DNA from: Dryococelus australis
Lineage: Eukaryota > Arthropoda > Insecta > Phasmatodea > Phasmatidae
DNA length: 64,000 nucleotides
NCBI GenBank assembly: GCA_029891345.1
Contig: CM056994.1
Coordinates: forward strand, 56,513,251 to 56,577,250
Direction: 5' to 3'
Both the position numbers and the translations under genes were made by a program. The stretch's first letter is position 1. Every line of letters starts with the position of its first letter. Positions 1 to 12,600 of this stretch are shown piece by piece. Below the pieces are notes generated by a model, which was not told the DNA's origin, searched no databases, and saw only the letters and a list, made by a program, of their open reading frames with translations.

Positions 1-59
1 GCTGGATGTCTGTAGCGTCAATTTGCTGGATTTCCTATGACTCTATTGGATATTCCCAG

Positions 60-400
60 TGCAGTGTAACTCGTCGTTCGTCGTCCAGGTAGACCTTACA
101 TTTCCTGTGATCCATGATGCATTGTTGGGTTCTTAACCAAGGATGTCCCACACATCTGGGGTGACAAAGTCTGCTTCAGTCTTCAGGCTGTGTACCTCGA
201 ATTTCAAGGTTGGTTATCCATACTGCCTTACTCTGAGGTTTCAGCTGTGTATGCTAGTGTGGTAGGAGCATATCTCAATGTAGAAAATTTCCAGATGCTG
301 CAGAGTCCGGTAGTGCCAAGGCGGGTTTATTGTTGACCCTCACCTTGATATATGGGGCAGTAGGTATTTCTACTGTTTGGTCTAGAAGCTTCACTGTTGG
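60..400 (-). pseudogene. Retropepsin-like aspartic protease remnant
   Basis: In one minus-strand frame the sequence reads APYIKVRVNNKPALALPDSA at about 305-360. This resembles the strand before the catalytic D-(S/T)-G-A of retropepsins, but here the motif is D-S-A-A (Asp codon at 307-305). Further on, the same frame gives PWLRTQQCIMDHRKCKVYL, equivalent to the C-terminal LGxDWL...ID strand of such proteases. Several stops lie between. The domain identity is likely and the copy is inactive. Confidence 0.55.
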
Positions 401-562
401 CTGCTCTTGTCTGATGACAACTCTCCCTTCTTTTGGCCGGTGTTGCAGTTTCCCTTCGAAAGCTTGTTAAGCTGCGCCCCTTTTCCTTGGGCAACATGAG
501 GTGTGGGTGCCGCGTGCTGTGTTTTGTTAGGCGTTAGCTGTTGATTTGCTGGTTTGTTATGG

Positions 563-601
563 GCAGTCCCGGTTAAAATGGTTCCCGGGGCAAAACCAAC
601 A
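563..601 (-). pseudogene. Gag zinc knuckle (CCHC)
   Basis: Minus-strand translation gives KCWFCPGNHFNRDCP, a C-x2-C-x3-H-x4-C knuckle. That is one residue shorter between the second Cys and the His than the classic retroviral form. A stop follows at once. It marks the nucleocapsid end of gag. Confidence 0.65.
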
Positions 602-684
602 CTTGGGCAGTTTATTTGACTGCAATTGAGGAGGTGGGGATGGTTTAGGCTTACGTTCCCCTACTTTCTCTTCCTCTTGGGGTC

Positions 685-1050
685 TTACTGGCTTAGATTG
701 GTCCAGTAATGGTTGGGCCTGGAAGTTCCGTTATGCTTCCCGAGCTCTATCAGCTGGTCAATGTTGCGGGCTACGGCAGGTGGAGAATGTTGGGGGATAC
801 TTGGTAAAAGTAACCTCGTAACCTGACGAATGCTGCCATTTTTGTTCCTGCTGCGAAAAATCTGGTGATAGATTTGTTCCTTCCTGCAAACGAATAACTC
901 AACCTCATCTCTTGGCTTTTGGCACACACTGTAAATTTCGGTTGTAAAGTGCGCGACAACTTCATCTCCAGGAATCTCCGTTGTAGTCTTGTGCTGATTT
1001 GTTGCCAGTCCGTGATGAACTTGCTGTACATACTCTCCACCATTCCACGG
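685..1050 (-). pseudogene. Retroelement gag-like segment
   Basis: Two overlapping minus-strand frames (1043-771 and 927-685) read through here, with the sense apparently moving from one to the other by a frameshift. The segment includes ITDWQQISTRLQRRFLEMK and then DEVELFVCRKEQIYHQIF. It is charged, helical and Gln/Arg-rich, as retroelement gag proteins often are. It precedes the zinc knuckle in the same orientation. No closer family assignment is possible. Confidence 0.4.
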
Positions 1051-1242
1051 CTTTTCCTTTTAGTTCACTCTGGGCTTTAGCCACCCAATGCTTGGTAGGA
1101 ATGTCATGTAGTCGAAATTCCCGTTCACACTCATTGATAAAAGTTCAGAAAATTCTGGGAGCTGGGGCTCTCCCATACACGTAATATGACTCTGCGTTGA
1201 GATTGGTCCATGAGTGGTTGGTCAATATTCTAAGGCTCTTTT

Positions 1243-1416
1243 GCAGACTTCGCATTGGTATACCATGCCAGGCCTATTCACAGGTTCATCAGGCCAACCA
1301 ATGCATTTGTGGTGGTACATCTCTCCTCAGAGAATGCAGCGGACAGTGTGTATTCCCCGACCTAGGCACGTAACGCAATGGCAATACGCAGTCTGCCTGG
1401 TTCGACATTCCGCACA
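1243..1416 (-). pseudogene. Cys/His-rich PHD/RING-like domain in retroelement gag
   Basis: My minus-strand translation gives metal-ligand pairs CAEC, then YCHCVTC, then an HTVRC segment, one stop codon, YHHKCIGWP and finally YQCEVC. The C4-H-C3 order, the aromatic YHHKC and the Trp just before the last Cys pair resemble PHD or RING cross-brace fingers. The spacing between the fourth Cys and the His is longer than in canonical PHD fingers. The domain sits between the Pro-rich segment and the gag zinc-knuckle part. The in-frame TGA shows this copy is dead. Confidence 0.45.
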
Positions 1417-1630
1417 ATGATATTCCAGCCTATTGGTCCATTGCCGCCTAGTCTGAACTATTACAGCAATTCTGGAAAACATGTTGGGCGACAGAAAAAT
1501 TTATCCTTCTCCATGCTTCTATTTGACATGTGAGGTACCAGGAACTTGGTACTCAAATAGGTCAGGTGATAGGAGGCAGCGGCAAGTAATTTTGTCGAGG
1601 AACTGAACCAAGCTCTCCTCTTAATGGAGT

Positions 1631-2071
1631 TCAGTTCTGTTGAGGTGCTGGAGCTTTGCCAGTATACAGAACTGGCCTTGTGGCTACTCTACAGAGCACA
1701 AAATCTTGTCTCACTAGTGCAATTCTACGTTTGGCAAGGATGGCAGATGTAAGGCTACCTGGGCGACATTTCAATATGGCAGTATTGGTCTGTGGTGCAG
1801 GTGTGGTGGGTGTTAGTGGTGCAGTCTGAATTTCCTGAGGCCTGTACGACGATGGTGTGAGAAGTACAGTTGGAGTCAGGTGAGCAATCACTGGAGTAGG
1901 AGGTAATTCAGGCCTTCTCAAGTACTCGACAATACACTTTGGGTAGGCTGCAGGTCCGGAATGCTCAGGTGGTGAAAACAGATTATGTGGTAGAGGAACT
2001 TCTGTTGGCTCTTGCAAGTGACAGAGAGCTTGCACATGTTCTCTGGATGGAAGACCACCTATCTGTTTCAC
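1631..2071 (-). pseudogene. Retroelement gag N-terminal segment, Pro/Thr-rich
   Basis: An open segment of about 146 codons. The sequence is low-complexity, rich in Pro, Thr and Ala (for example PTTPAPQTNTA), and ends in APAPQQN at a stop. I recognise no domain. It is assigned to the retroelement only by position and orientation upstream of the Cys-rich domain and zinc knuckle. It could also be chance. Confidence 0.35.
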
Positions 2072-2330
2072 TAGTGAAGGCTGATACTTGTGCGCTCAAC
2101 ATAATGCAGCGAGTGTGGCTTTTCCCTTTTTTTTCAGTCGCTTCTTTTGGGCAAAAGGCATAGATGTGGAAATTACCCCACCAAGCTGTATTGCACATGC
2201 AGTTAATCGCCTGTATTGAAATTACATATGTCATCGCTAGGGTGCGTGGGCTGGTAGCAGTCTGACCACTTTGGGGGTTACAGTTCCCCAACGGAGCTGC
2301 TCCGGGAGAAGTAATCGCCAAACTAGTATT

Positions 2331-3460
2331 GGGGTTTCAAAGACAGTGTACCTGTGAACGCTCCTGCGTTCCCACAATCCAAGGATTGGTGCAAAGGATG
2401 GCCTGTTTTATTGTATGATATGTGCAAAAGCAAGTGTGTGGTTCGTCTGAGTAATTCCCTGCGAATACCTGCAAGTACGTGACAAGAGTAACTACAAGGT
2501 ACTACAACTACAAGGAAGGTTACTCAAATTAAAAATCACTCACGCTTTATTTTCCATGAAAAATAAAAATGTGGTAAATGGACTCCAGCTTCGGGCCAGC
2601 GACACAGGCTTCAAACCTCGAAAGCTATCATTAAAGTGGCCGGTAGAGGCAACTGACTCAAAATGGAATGCTTAGTGAGAATTACTGGAGAATCTCTTGC
2701 ATTGTTGGTGTGCGTGTTGCAGAAACGACATCACAGTATTGCTGACATGAGCTTGGGAAACTAAGCAGGTATGTGACAGCATGCTAGTCTTTAAAAAAGT
2801 TTTGGATAGGAGCCACTGTAGTTACCACATAAATGCAGGGGTTTGTAGGACTGCGGGGTACACAGCGGATATCTCCTAACTGCGTAGCCTACTCTATTGC
2901 AAGCTTTGCAGATGTATACCGTAGACAGGGGATTGTTCCAATCAGCACGTGTTGGAACAATGGTTACAATACAAACACTTAAAAGTTAAGTAAGGGATGT
3001 TGCCTGAGCAATGCGTGCTGGGCACTTGAGCTGAACAGGGGATGCAAAACAAAAGACAAGCGATATTATTACTAGTGTGATCTAGCAGGGAGTAAATGAA
3101 CTCACTTGTCCTCGTAGCATGATTACGGTGAACTGATGAATAATAAAAGCTGCGAGGCAGAAAGTAGAATCTCATTTCTTAAAGTAATAAAATTAATCTA
3201 CAAACTCAGTATAAGGGACCTGAGTAATACAGCTGAAGTAATTAAAATTAATTTCTCAAAAAGTGTCATGCATCAATGAAAGAAAAAATGTAATATTAAC
3301 ACCAAAACAATTAATTCCTGCTTTTTTTTTCTAACATTCATTCATTGTCTTGGTTTAGCCAAATCAGTTTACAACAGTTGTAATGACATAGCATCGATTG
3401 AATTTTTTCAAAAACAAATACAGTCTTCATCATATATGCAAAATAGGAACATAAAGATAT
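2331..3460. other. Pex6 intron sequence, nothing recognised
   Basis: AT-rich DNA between the retroelement fragment and the D2-start exon. I see no exon with convincing coding content, no terminal repeats and no RNA gene. Confidence 0.5.
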
Positions 3461-3468
3461 CTACAAAC

Positions 3469-3633
3469 CAGAGCGCTTCAGGCCGGATGCTGCAATTTCT
3501 GGGTGGCGTAAGGGCATCGTAATTGTCTGCAGTATCTCCTCCTTAAGAGTAGCGACGCCACCTATGTCCTCCCATTTCACTGTTGGTATGCGTGGGGCTC
3601 CAATAGCATCAGAGTATGCTGCAAGCATGCTGT
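3469..3633 (-). CDS. Pex6: Pex6 exon: start of D2 ATPase domain
   Basis: This 165-nt exon has its acceptor TTCACAG just before 3633 and its donor GTTTGT at 3468-3463. It encodes SMLAAYSDAIGAPRIP, then VKWEDIGG, KEEILQTI, HPE and GLKRSG. This is the conserved entry to the D2 AAA domain, just before Walker A. It ends in phase 1 inside a Gly codon. The next exon, expected to hold the GPPGTGKT P-loop, is not in the remaining 3.4 kb and should be to the left of the window. Confidence 0.92.
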
Positions 3634-6600
3634 CTGTGAACCAATATAACATAGAAACTGCTGAAACATCTGGTACCTCTCAGCACACGTTAGCATTCAG
3701 TGAGTGTCACAATGCAAAAATCCTGTACAATGCTTATTCACTTCTTCTACTTCTTAATGCCTGGAACTTCATCAACTTCATGTAACTTACAATTTAAAAA
3801 AATAAGGATTTAAAATAAAATGGAAATAAACTGCTACCGTTGTTGCTGGCCTTGAATATAGAATCCCTGCTCACGCTAGATGCTTGGGTACTTACACATT
3901 CCTATACACATTCATAATCATAGACAAAACTACCATACAGGCAGCCAAAATATGTTTTACTTACCAGAAGTAGCAGACTAAATTATAAACAAACATGAAT
4001 AAAAATGGAAATAAACTGCTACCGTTGTTGCTGGCCATGAATATAGAATCCCTGCTCACGCTAGATGCTTTGGTACTTACACATTCCTATACACATTCAT
4101 AATCATAGACAAAACTACCATACAGGCAGCCAAAATATGTTTTACTTACCAGAAGTAGCAGACTAAATTATAAACAAACATGAATAAAAATGGAAATAAA
4201 CTGCTACCGTTGTTGCTGGCCATGAATATAGAATCCCTGCTCACGCTAGATGCTTGGGTACTTACACATTCCTATACACATTCATAATCATAGACAAAAC
4301 TACCATACAGGCAGCCAAAATATGTTTTACTTACCAGAAGTAGCAGACTAAATTATAAACAAACATGAATAAAAATGTGTCTTCCACTGTTTTTGTGCGT
4401 GTAGTCTGTGCACAAGTACAAACTTCCAAATAATGTACGCCCAAGTGCATGTACCACTACTAATTCCCTACATCTTTTAAATGGAACATTGATTCCTGTT
4501 AGTAAAAAAGCTCTTCTATTTTTCAAAAAGTGCAGGTATGGCAAGCACATAAAACTTCTACATTATTCTGACAGCACAGCAGGAGACCACTCCAGTTTAA
4601 GCAGTTAACACTCACCCAGAGCAGATTGGAAATCTTCAGAGTGAAGTAAGACTGTGTCTACAGAACTTTCACTTCTGTTCATCCGCAGCACTCTATGCCT
4701 ACACAATCAAGACAGCAGTCACAGGTAGCTCGCATACACAAATGTGGCATACTCTACGATAAAAGTTGGCGAGATTTTCATAGTTCAACTAATATTTACC
4801 TTTAGTTTATGTATAATTTGCCATCAGCTGGTGCACCAATTGGAGGCTACACAAAAATAAAGAAAGGGTTTCCTGAAAAAACATGGCATGTTTAGGACAT
4901 AGACGGACAATTCCTAGCCCAACAGAAATTACTAGTAATCAAAACAGCTGTACACGAAAGGTATGTTACTTGAAAAATTATGCAGAGCTTACGGAAAAAT
5001 AAAACTATTGCTATCTATTTGTAAATTTGTTATTTTACATAGAGCACACAGATGACACGCATGACATGGTAAAGCGCGTGAGCCATGCGCGATACCAACA
5101 TATAGCAGCTGGTTCGCCACCCCTAGATCCTGCTTTTTAAAACTTGACTTTTCTCCTATTACTGTCTGAAAACTACACGAATTTGAAATATATTTTGTCT
5201 ATAGGCTTTTGAAATTTATATCAAGCACATATGGAAAGCACGGATGGACAGTGGGAATACGACATGAAAAAATCTAAGGTTTGAAGTCGCGTTTCATTCG
5301 GCTATGAATAGTCCTATTATGCATTTAATTTTGAACACCTATTCATTACTACTTTAGCAAGAAGATTAGTTTGTAACACTTACGACTACTTTTTAGTGAC
5401 CATGTAAAATAAAATATATTAATTAATCTAGGAACTCTTTGTTATCGCATATTTTGTACTTGTCTGATGTGCGTCGCCACTGCAATCAGAATAGCCAACT
5501 CAATATTAACTTTTGTTCATTCATGCATCAGCTGATACACAATTTTGTAAAATGCACTTTGTTTGTTTCGTATACATCAAATTGCCATTCACAGACTGTC
5601 AAAATCTCGCCACCTTATATGAGATAGACAGTACAATATATCCAGAAGTTAATGGACTCAGTAGTAATACTGGAGTGGTTTGATAACTGTGCAAGCCCAG
5701 AAGTTAGAATAAACTGTAGGCGCATCAAGTTGTAAATTAAAGATAACATTAGAAGCAACTTATCATTTAAAACCGAGAAAGAAAAAACATCACTAAAATT
5801 ATTAATTCTACCACAAAAATTTCTTTAATTCAAAATTGATTTTATGTTGTATGTAAAATAATAAAATGCCAAAATTAAAACATTTCAAAATATTTTATTT
5901 TAGTAATTAAAAAGCCTCCTCTCTCCCACCCTCCCCCTGTTCTCTTTCTCTCCCTCCTCTTCAGCCCTCCCTCTCCTCGTCCCTCTTACCCTCCTCCTCG
6001 CCGCTCTCTCCCTCCTCCTCGCCTCTCTCTCCCTCCCTCCCTTCCTCTCACCCCCTTCGCCATCCTCCTGTCTCTACTTCATAACTATAGTTTAAGCAGA
6101 AATAAAAAATCTTTTGGTCACAAGAGTAAAGAGTGGAAAGTTTTGGGCAGCTTTTAATGAGGTTCTGATAGCCAGTAAAGATGAAAAGTGGATATGGAGC
6201 ACCAACAGAACATAAGGGTAAGGGAAATGGAAGATTCCTAAGAAAACCAGCTGACCCACAGCATCGTCCAGCACTATTCCCAAGTGAAAAAATCCAGGAG
6301 CAGGAAGATACCCAAATTTAACCCAATTTGCCTTGGTAGAAGGTGAGTGCTCTAGCAGCTGCACTACCATGGCCCCTTATATTTAAAAAGAGTGATTTGT
6401 ATGTGTATCCACAGTGTATGTCTGTGGCCTTACCTGATGGTGCGCACCACGAGCGCAGCCAAGTCAGCCAGCAGGAAGCCTGGGGACTGACCCGCCACCT
6501 GCTCAAGAGACACACCACCTTCCAGTCCAGCACAGCACGTCCTGCACAGCCAGTCCAGTGCTGCAGTGCGGGTCGCAGCGTCCAGGCTGCCCACCTCCAC

Positions 6601-9600
6601 CAACTGCAGGAACAGTCTGCCCACCGAGGCAGGAACACCTGACTGCACAACAGCCGGTCTCTCAGCTTCAACACTACCTGCTTACACATCTTCATTACTG
6701 TGTCGCCAACTCTGGCTTCAATGCCACATTTAGCAGAAGATAAATAAGACTGTGAAATGAAAAATTTAAGAAGACTGATGGATTAAAGAGTACTATATAT
6801 ACTTCTTTCTATCACGTGTTAACAACAGCTCGAAACTAGTAAACTCTCAATGTCAAAACATTTTCCAGATCATTAAAATGTTATAAGATGGTTTAAATGT
6901 GAACGGCAAACAAAATATGCTACTTTTCAGAAATTTTATCTCCTAAGATGGGGTGACACTTGTCCTGATTAAAACATTCCTTCAAGGAAATTAAAGTCAA
7001 ATTTAAAAACCATCACAAATTTATTTTCTGTACAACAGAACTGCAATATCTCATGGCTGGGATATAATGTCAGCAAAATACCTGTGTACCTTCATCATCA
7101 TGTACGTACTAGGTACTGAAAAATAATAGGTGTGATCATACGTGGATTTATATAAATTACCATCAAATTCATATTTCAATTCCTAATACATTGAAGCATG
7201 ACGTATTTTGCACTTACAGGAAGTGCACTCAAGATGCATGACTTTGCCCCATCTGATTATAGCAAGCCACACAGGCAAGTCTCCTGACAGTAATGAAAGC
7301 AGAACACTGGAAACTTCCAGACATTGACAGTGTCTAACACCCCTTTAACCCGTGTTCCTAGATTTTACTACCCACCAGAATCGACAGAAAGCCATTACGC
7401 CAACGCCCTCCCCAAAGCAAAAATATCTTACTTCACCATGTCCGCTAACTGAAAAAGAACCAGGCCAATCACAGATGAGTAACGGCCTACTAGAGCATCC
7501 TGAGTTTGGAGATTTTCACACCACGCACCGAGCAACAGGCAAGATAAGCACCCCTGGTCCAAGCATGTGATGTCACAAGCTCCACCCCTGAGAGGCGGAG
7601 CCAATCTCACCCACACTGCTCAGAGAGCTTACAGTCGCTGGAGATCACTATAAAAGGCTGACCCGACCAAGCCTCCAGAGTTGCTCAGAGTGACTCACTG
7701 GAGTCACTCATCCTCTCCTTGGCTGTGAAGGCCGGGATCGACACCAGCGGCAGTGATATAGTCTTGTTAAGCCCTCTTGACTGTGAAGGCATGGGGAAAT
7801 CCTAAGGGATAGACATCCTGCACCTACGCCGATAGTTGACTGCAACCACGATGCCGCCATCTCTAAAGAGGCCATCAACATCAGAATGACGTCACTTCTG
7901 CAGTGCCTCCAGTTGTCGCCACTACTAGCACCTCATTACGTCGTCCTAAACCTTCCTAACCCCGTACTTTCCAGGTAACCTAAGGTCACAGCAACATAGT
8001 TTCATCAAGACATCCTTTAAAGGCCTAGCCTGGCCATCTCTACCAGTCGAATAGAGAATCCCATGTTCTATACTACGAGGTCCCTTCTGGACACGCCCTC
8101 GAAGTAAAGTTAGAACTGCTTGAGCTAGTATGGAATTAAAATTATTTTATTTAAATTCACAAACATACTTGAAAGTCACGTAACAGAACGTAATCAGGTA
8201 GCCTTCACCTGGACTTGCACCTATTTTATATTAGAATTGACTTTAGCAGTTAAATGTATTAAATTATACAGTTGAAGTGAAGTATTCCATGTTAACATCT
8301 GTTATCGTAATTATTTCAATTTCACTTTGCTGTACTGAATTATATTCAAAACTATGTGAATGCATTAAAATAATACCCAACCATTGAATTGCAAAGACTT
8401 TTCAATCATAACTTTTATCACGCTTGTGTCCCTAGTGATTTGAAAGATGAGCCAAATTTTAAATTCTTAACTTTCTATGTGCCTATGTGAGGTTACGCCG
8501 GTTACGCGAAAACAGCCATACGGCAGACACAAGTAAAACAGAACGGAATTCCAAGTTTGGCCATGGCAATGCTAAAGGCACTGGCTAATCTTGGGGGAGC
8601 CCTTCACTAGGAACTCAATACACCCTGGTACTACAGCTACTCACATGATCTGCTGTATAACCCTTTGGACTAGTAAATAGCCAGGAGAGGTTAAGTGGCA
8701 AGACAGGTTGGGTTTAGTCGTATATCCGGACGTACACCTTAGGACCTCTTACGATACCTGGCTTCACAGTATGTACACTTTATTTGGCATCTCTAAATAT
8801 GTATATCAGAGTTAATTTCTATAGATAGGCCTCATGCCGAAAAATACAAGAGTAGTGCAAAGAACCGTCTTAAATGGAAACCAAAAATCCTCGAGGAGGT
8901 AAATCACAATTCTATTTCTGAGCCACAAGATAATGATTCATTATTTTCTCTACCAACCAGAGTCCTAGGCAGGTTGCCTTTGGAGTATCTGATTTTACTT
9001 CATTGTGACACTACCATATTTGGCATAGAACCTTCTGTACTCACCACTGAATATACCGCCATACCTCCAAACCCTTCCCACACCTCATCAAGCAGTACGA
9101 GCACCAACCTACCACAACCAAAGTCAGCTGCTGTTCCTCAACTGGCTGCCCCAGTAAAGCCAACGGAGCAGAGGAGATATCAGCTGCCTGTGAGACCACA
9201 GTTAAATTGTCGGCATGGAGTGTTGCCCAGTATATCTGATTCTGTCCCGCCACACAGCACAACTTATGCTGATTCCTTGCCCAAGAGGGAATAATCTCCC
9301 CAGGGCATGATTTATGTGACGCTTGCGTCAAAATACTTGAAGTCCACCCACACAACTTGTACACGTACCGTGTACGAGTGTACAGTCAAAGTTCAAACTG
9401 TTTGTCCGGGTTACTATCCCCAAGCCAATTACATCAATCTTGCCACACGATGCCTCATTTCGTAATCTCCCCATGCTACATGGTAAGTACCCACTGCCTT
9501 GCTAGCCTGGGACTTGTGTGCAGCCCCTCAAGTGATTCCGTAGATGAACAATTTGATATTTGTGTACATCCCCTGTGATATCCACAAGTCGACAAGCAAA

Positions 9601-12600
9601 GTTTTTTAACTCTCGCGTCGCCCGACCATAACTGGTATAGTGCTCCGCCAACATTACAGGTACAAGGAAAGGTCTCTCCTTGTACTGGGTGGCTTAAAAG
9701 TTGAATTCTTTAAATCCAAATTGCTTCAATGTAAATTACTATAATAATAATAATAATAACAATAATAATAATGGATTTTTGGAACTACCAATTTACTGGA
9801 CTACATTTTGTCTTGTGAATTTTGACCCAATGCAGTGTTTTAAATACAGTGGATAAATTAGGAATACACTTTTACACACATCTTGCTCACAACAGAAAAT
9901 TTATTTGCCACAGTGTCTGAAGAGATAGGATATTTCAATGACATATAAAACTGAAATAGTCTTAACCATTATTGGTACATTTTCACCACCATAATTATTT
10001 CTAGCATCACAATAAAAGCACTCTTGACATTGCACATTTACAGGCCTCCATTACCCATTTTATTTTCAACACTTTCTTATTTATCATGTATATCCTAATA
10101 TAAGGCAATGTCTTCTTCCAATTTTCATTTCCAAAAAATTGAGAGGTTATCTTATTTTCACATTCCAGAATTTTTATGACAGTGTTTTTACTTGAGTAGT
10201 AGGAAGTAAATGGTAAATTTTCTTCAACTACACATGTTTCATTACACAGCAAGCTACTTAACAAAATCTTGAAAACATTAATAGGCTGTGTATTTTAATC
10301 ATACAAATATAGGGCTGTATGAAGAAAGTGTGACTTCCTTAGAATTAAACGCAATTGAGGTGTAAGTGTATACTGTACGTTATTAATTGCCAATAATTTG
10401 GAGTGTTAAACAGACAGACAAAAGTTAAAATGGCCCACTCTTGCTGCAGTCCTCTCTGCTGCCACAACTCAGAGGAGAGAGCACGAGAGGGAGCTTGAAC
10501 GATGAGGTTCACTTGTTGCTCACTCTTGTAGCTTCTGTGTCAGACATGTTTTCACGTGTAACCTCAAATATTCAGACATAAATATTTTGTTTATACAGCA
10601 GTGTTAGAAACATAGTACAGTAATCATTACAAGTGTGAAATGTATGAACAATATTCCATATGATACACAACATAAAGAGTTATGTAAATATGTTCACGTG
10701 GATCATTTAGGTTAGATGTGCACATATTATTAAATACTCTGCTATACACATAATAGTTAAGTATATGACCACTCAAAAATAGGTCAAATCAAAATTAAGT
10801 TGATACTTGAAATAACACTGTAAATTTATTCAAGGAATGGGAAAGTCGAGTAATGTTTCATTTTTCACAATTTATTACCTTTCCTGTCAGAGAAATACTG
10901 CCCAAGGCTCACAGAGGGCACAAGTCTTAGTTCACTAGTGTGAGCGAAAGTTTGAACGAGTAAGAGTGAGCACACATTCAAATTGGGACACTGTCTTAAA
11001 AACAGCCATAAATACTACCATCTCATTCCAAATATGGTACTGTACTAGTCTCTATTTTAACATTTAACTTTAAGTGGGTTGTGTAACATTTGTGGGCTAG
11101 GTGACAGTTTCCTGCACTTTACACTATCAATAACTCATACACGCTGCTCTGTTGAAGCTGCCAACGTACCACAGAATCATTATGTACATCGCTGGTTGCC
11201 ACAACAGAAATGAACTTTGTTCCTGACCAGCCAACATTTCCAGTCCCTTCACTGTACAGCTTGGACAGTTCATCACTGAAAAATGCCACCACTCTGGCAT
11301 CGTCCTGGCCATCTTTGTCACGACAAAGAACCTGAGAAGTAAGATGCATCACAACTATCACACAAACTCACAATGGATAAAGCAGACACAACTCTCATTT
11401 CCAATATACAAGGTGGTTTTGAACACCAACAAACTCCAACACTTTATTCCTTATGAAGGTATTTGTAACTAAAAGCATTTCAAAACTCAACCTTTGGTGG
11501 TGCATAGCCCTCATAATAGTCAGTTAAGGGGAAAATGGTATATAAATTTTTGTCTTAAACACATTGGTGAATGGTGATTTGTATAATGGAGATCCTATAC
11601 CTCGAAAACTACAATGACGGTCGCTAATACAGCATGATCCCCTTCGTTAAGTAAATAACGGTTGCCACTCATGTTTGTGTCATACTTTGTAATACAAAAT
11701 TGAATGATTTTTTACTACAAATTATGAATCAGCACATAAAATTAACACGAAAGGTTGTCTTATCTGAACATCTTCAAGTAAAAAATTTTCAATAAATCCA
11801 AGACGAAATTTTAGAATAGAAATTGGCCTGACAGGCAAGCAAAAAAACAACACCCACACTTGTGAATGAATGAATTTGGGGGGGGGGGGGGGGGGGGGAG
11901 GTGTGCTTGTGTGTGTGAAAAACGTATATCACTTGCAGTACTTGCATAGGGTGACAACCACCATTTACTTCTATTAAGGAAGCTAATAATATTAAGCTTT
12001 TCCTACAATACGGTACTGTAATACCGAAAACATCCTGTCTGCAAAGGGCCATTTTTTAAAATGACTTACAATGGTTTATTTTCACAATGACCACTCTACA
12101 ACCCCTCTTAAATTGTTTCACCTTACCCAGAGACCCAAATAGTATGTGATCATGCTGAGGACTTAAAATATTGCATAAGTCTAGTTCAATTAGAAAAAGT
12201 AAACAAGTAGCACTCATGCCACATTTAGTAATATAAATACACATGGATCTGTCACACACAGGAGAAGTAGCACACCTTTGAGGAAACAACTAAACAAATA
12301 ATATGGTCTTTTAGTCATTCAGTTACACAAAACTCTTAACCACCATACGATAATTGCAGTATAATTGAAGTGTTACTCAGAATATGTTTAAATACTTTTA
12401 TGACAATAAATCAAATATAGCCTAATAAAAATAATCATACAAAACTATTATAAAGATTACTTTGATAACGTTACTTTTCCAAAACTCTTAAAGGTACAGC
12501 CAAGGAATAAAACGAAACTTGCAAAAAATTAACTCATGTGAATAAAAACTAATGAACAAAAGTTATTAAAAAGTAGTTACAGAAAGTGGTAATGGTAAAT

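Larger units (their letters stand above)
1..2330 (-). mobile_element. Decayed LTR-retrotransposon fragment (gag to protease)
   Basis: Read on the minus strand, this stretch holds a Pro/Thr-rich open segment (2071-1631), a Cys/His-rich domain (1416-1243), a gag-like helical segment (about 1050-685), a zinc knuckle (601-563) and an aspartic-protease remnant (about 400-60). That order is gag then protease, so pol would lie beyond the left edge. The frame is broken by several stops. It lies in the Pex6 intron downstream of the D2-start exon, in the same orientation as Pex6. I saw no clear LTR at the right boundary, so the end at about 2330 is approximate. The superfamily (gypsy, BEL or other) cannot be settled without reverse transcriptase. 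Confidence 0.6.

Noticed and set aside
1-3460. Pex6 D2 Walker A exon
   Set aside because: No GPPGTGKT-like sequence or spliceable exon was seen on the minus strand; it is probably left of the window.
3960-4360. A 13-nt micro-exon repeated in the 185-bp unit (minus strand, TTTAG ... GTAAGT)
   Set aside because: 13 nt would break the frame between two Pex6 exons that already join perfectly.
3816-4375. CRISPR-like repeat array
   Set aside because: The units are 185 bp, contiguous and without spacers, in a eukaryotic intron; it is a plain tandem repeat.
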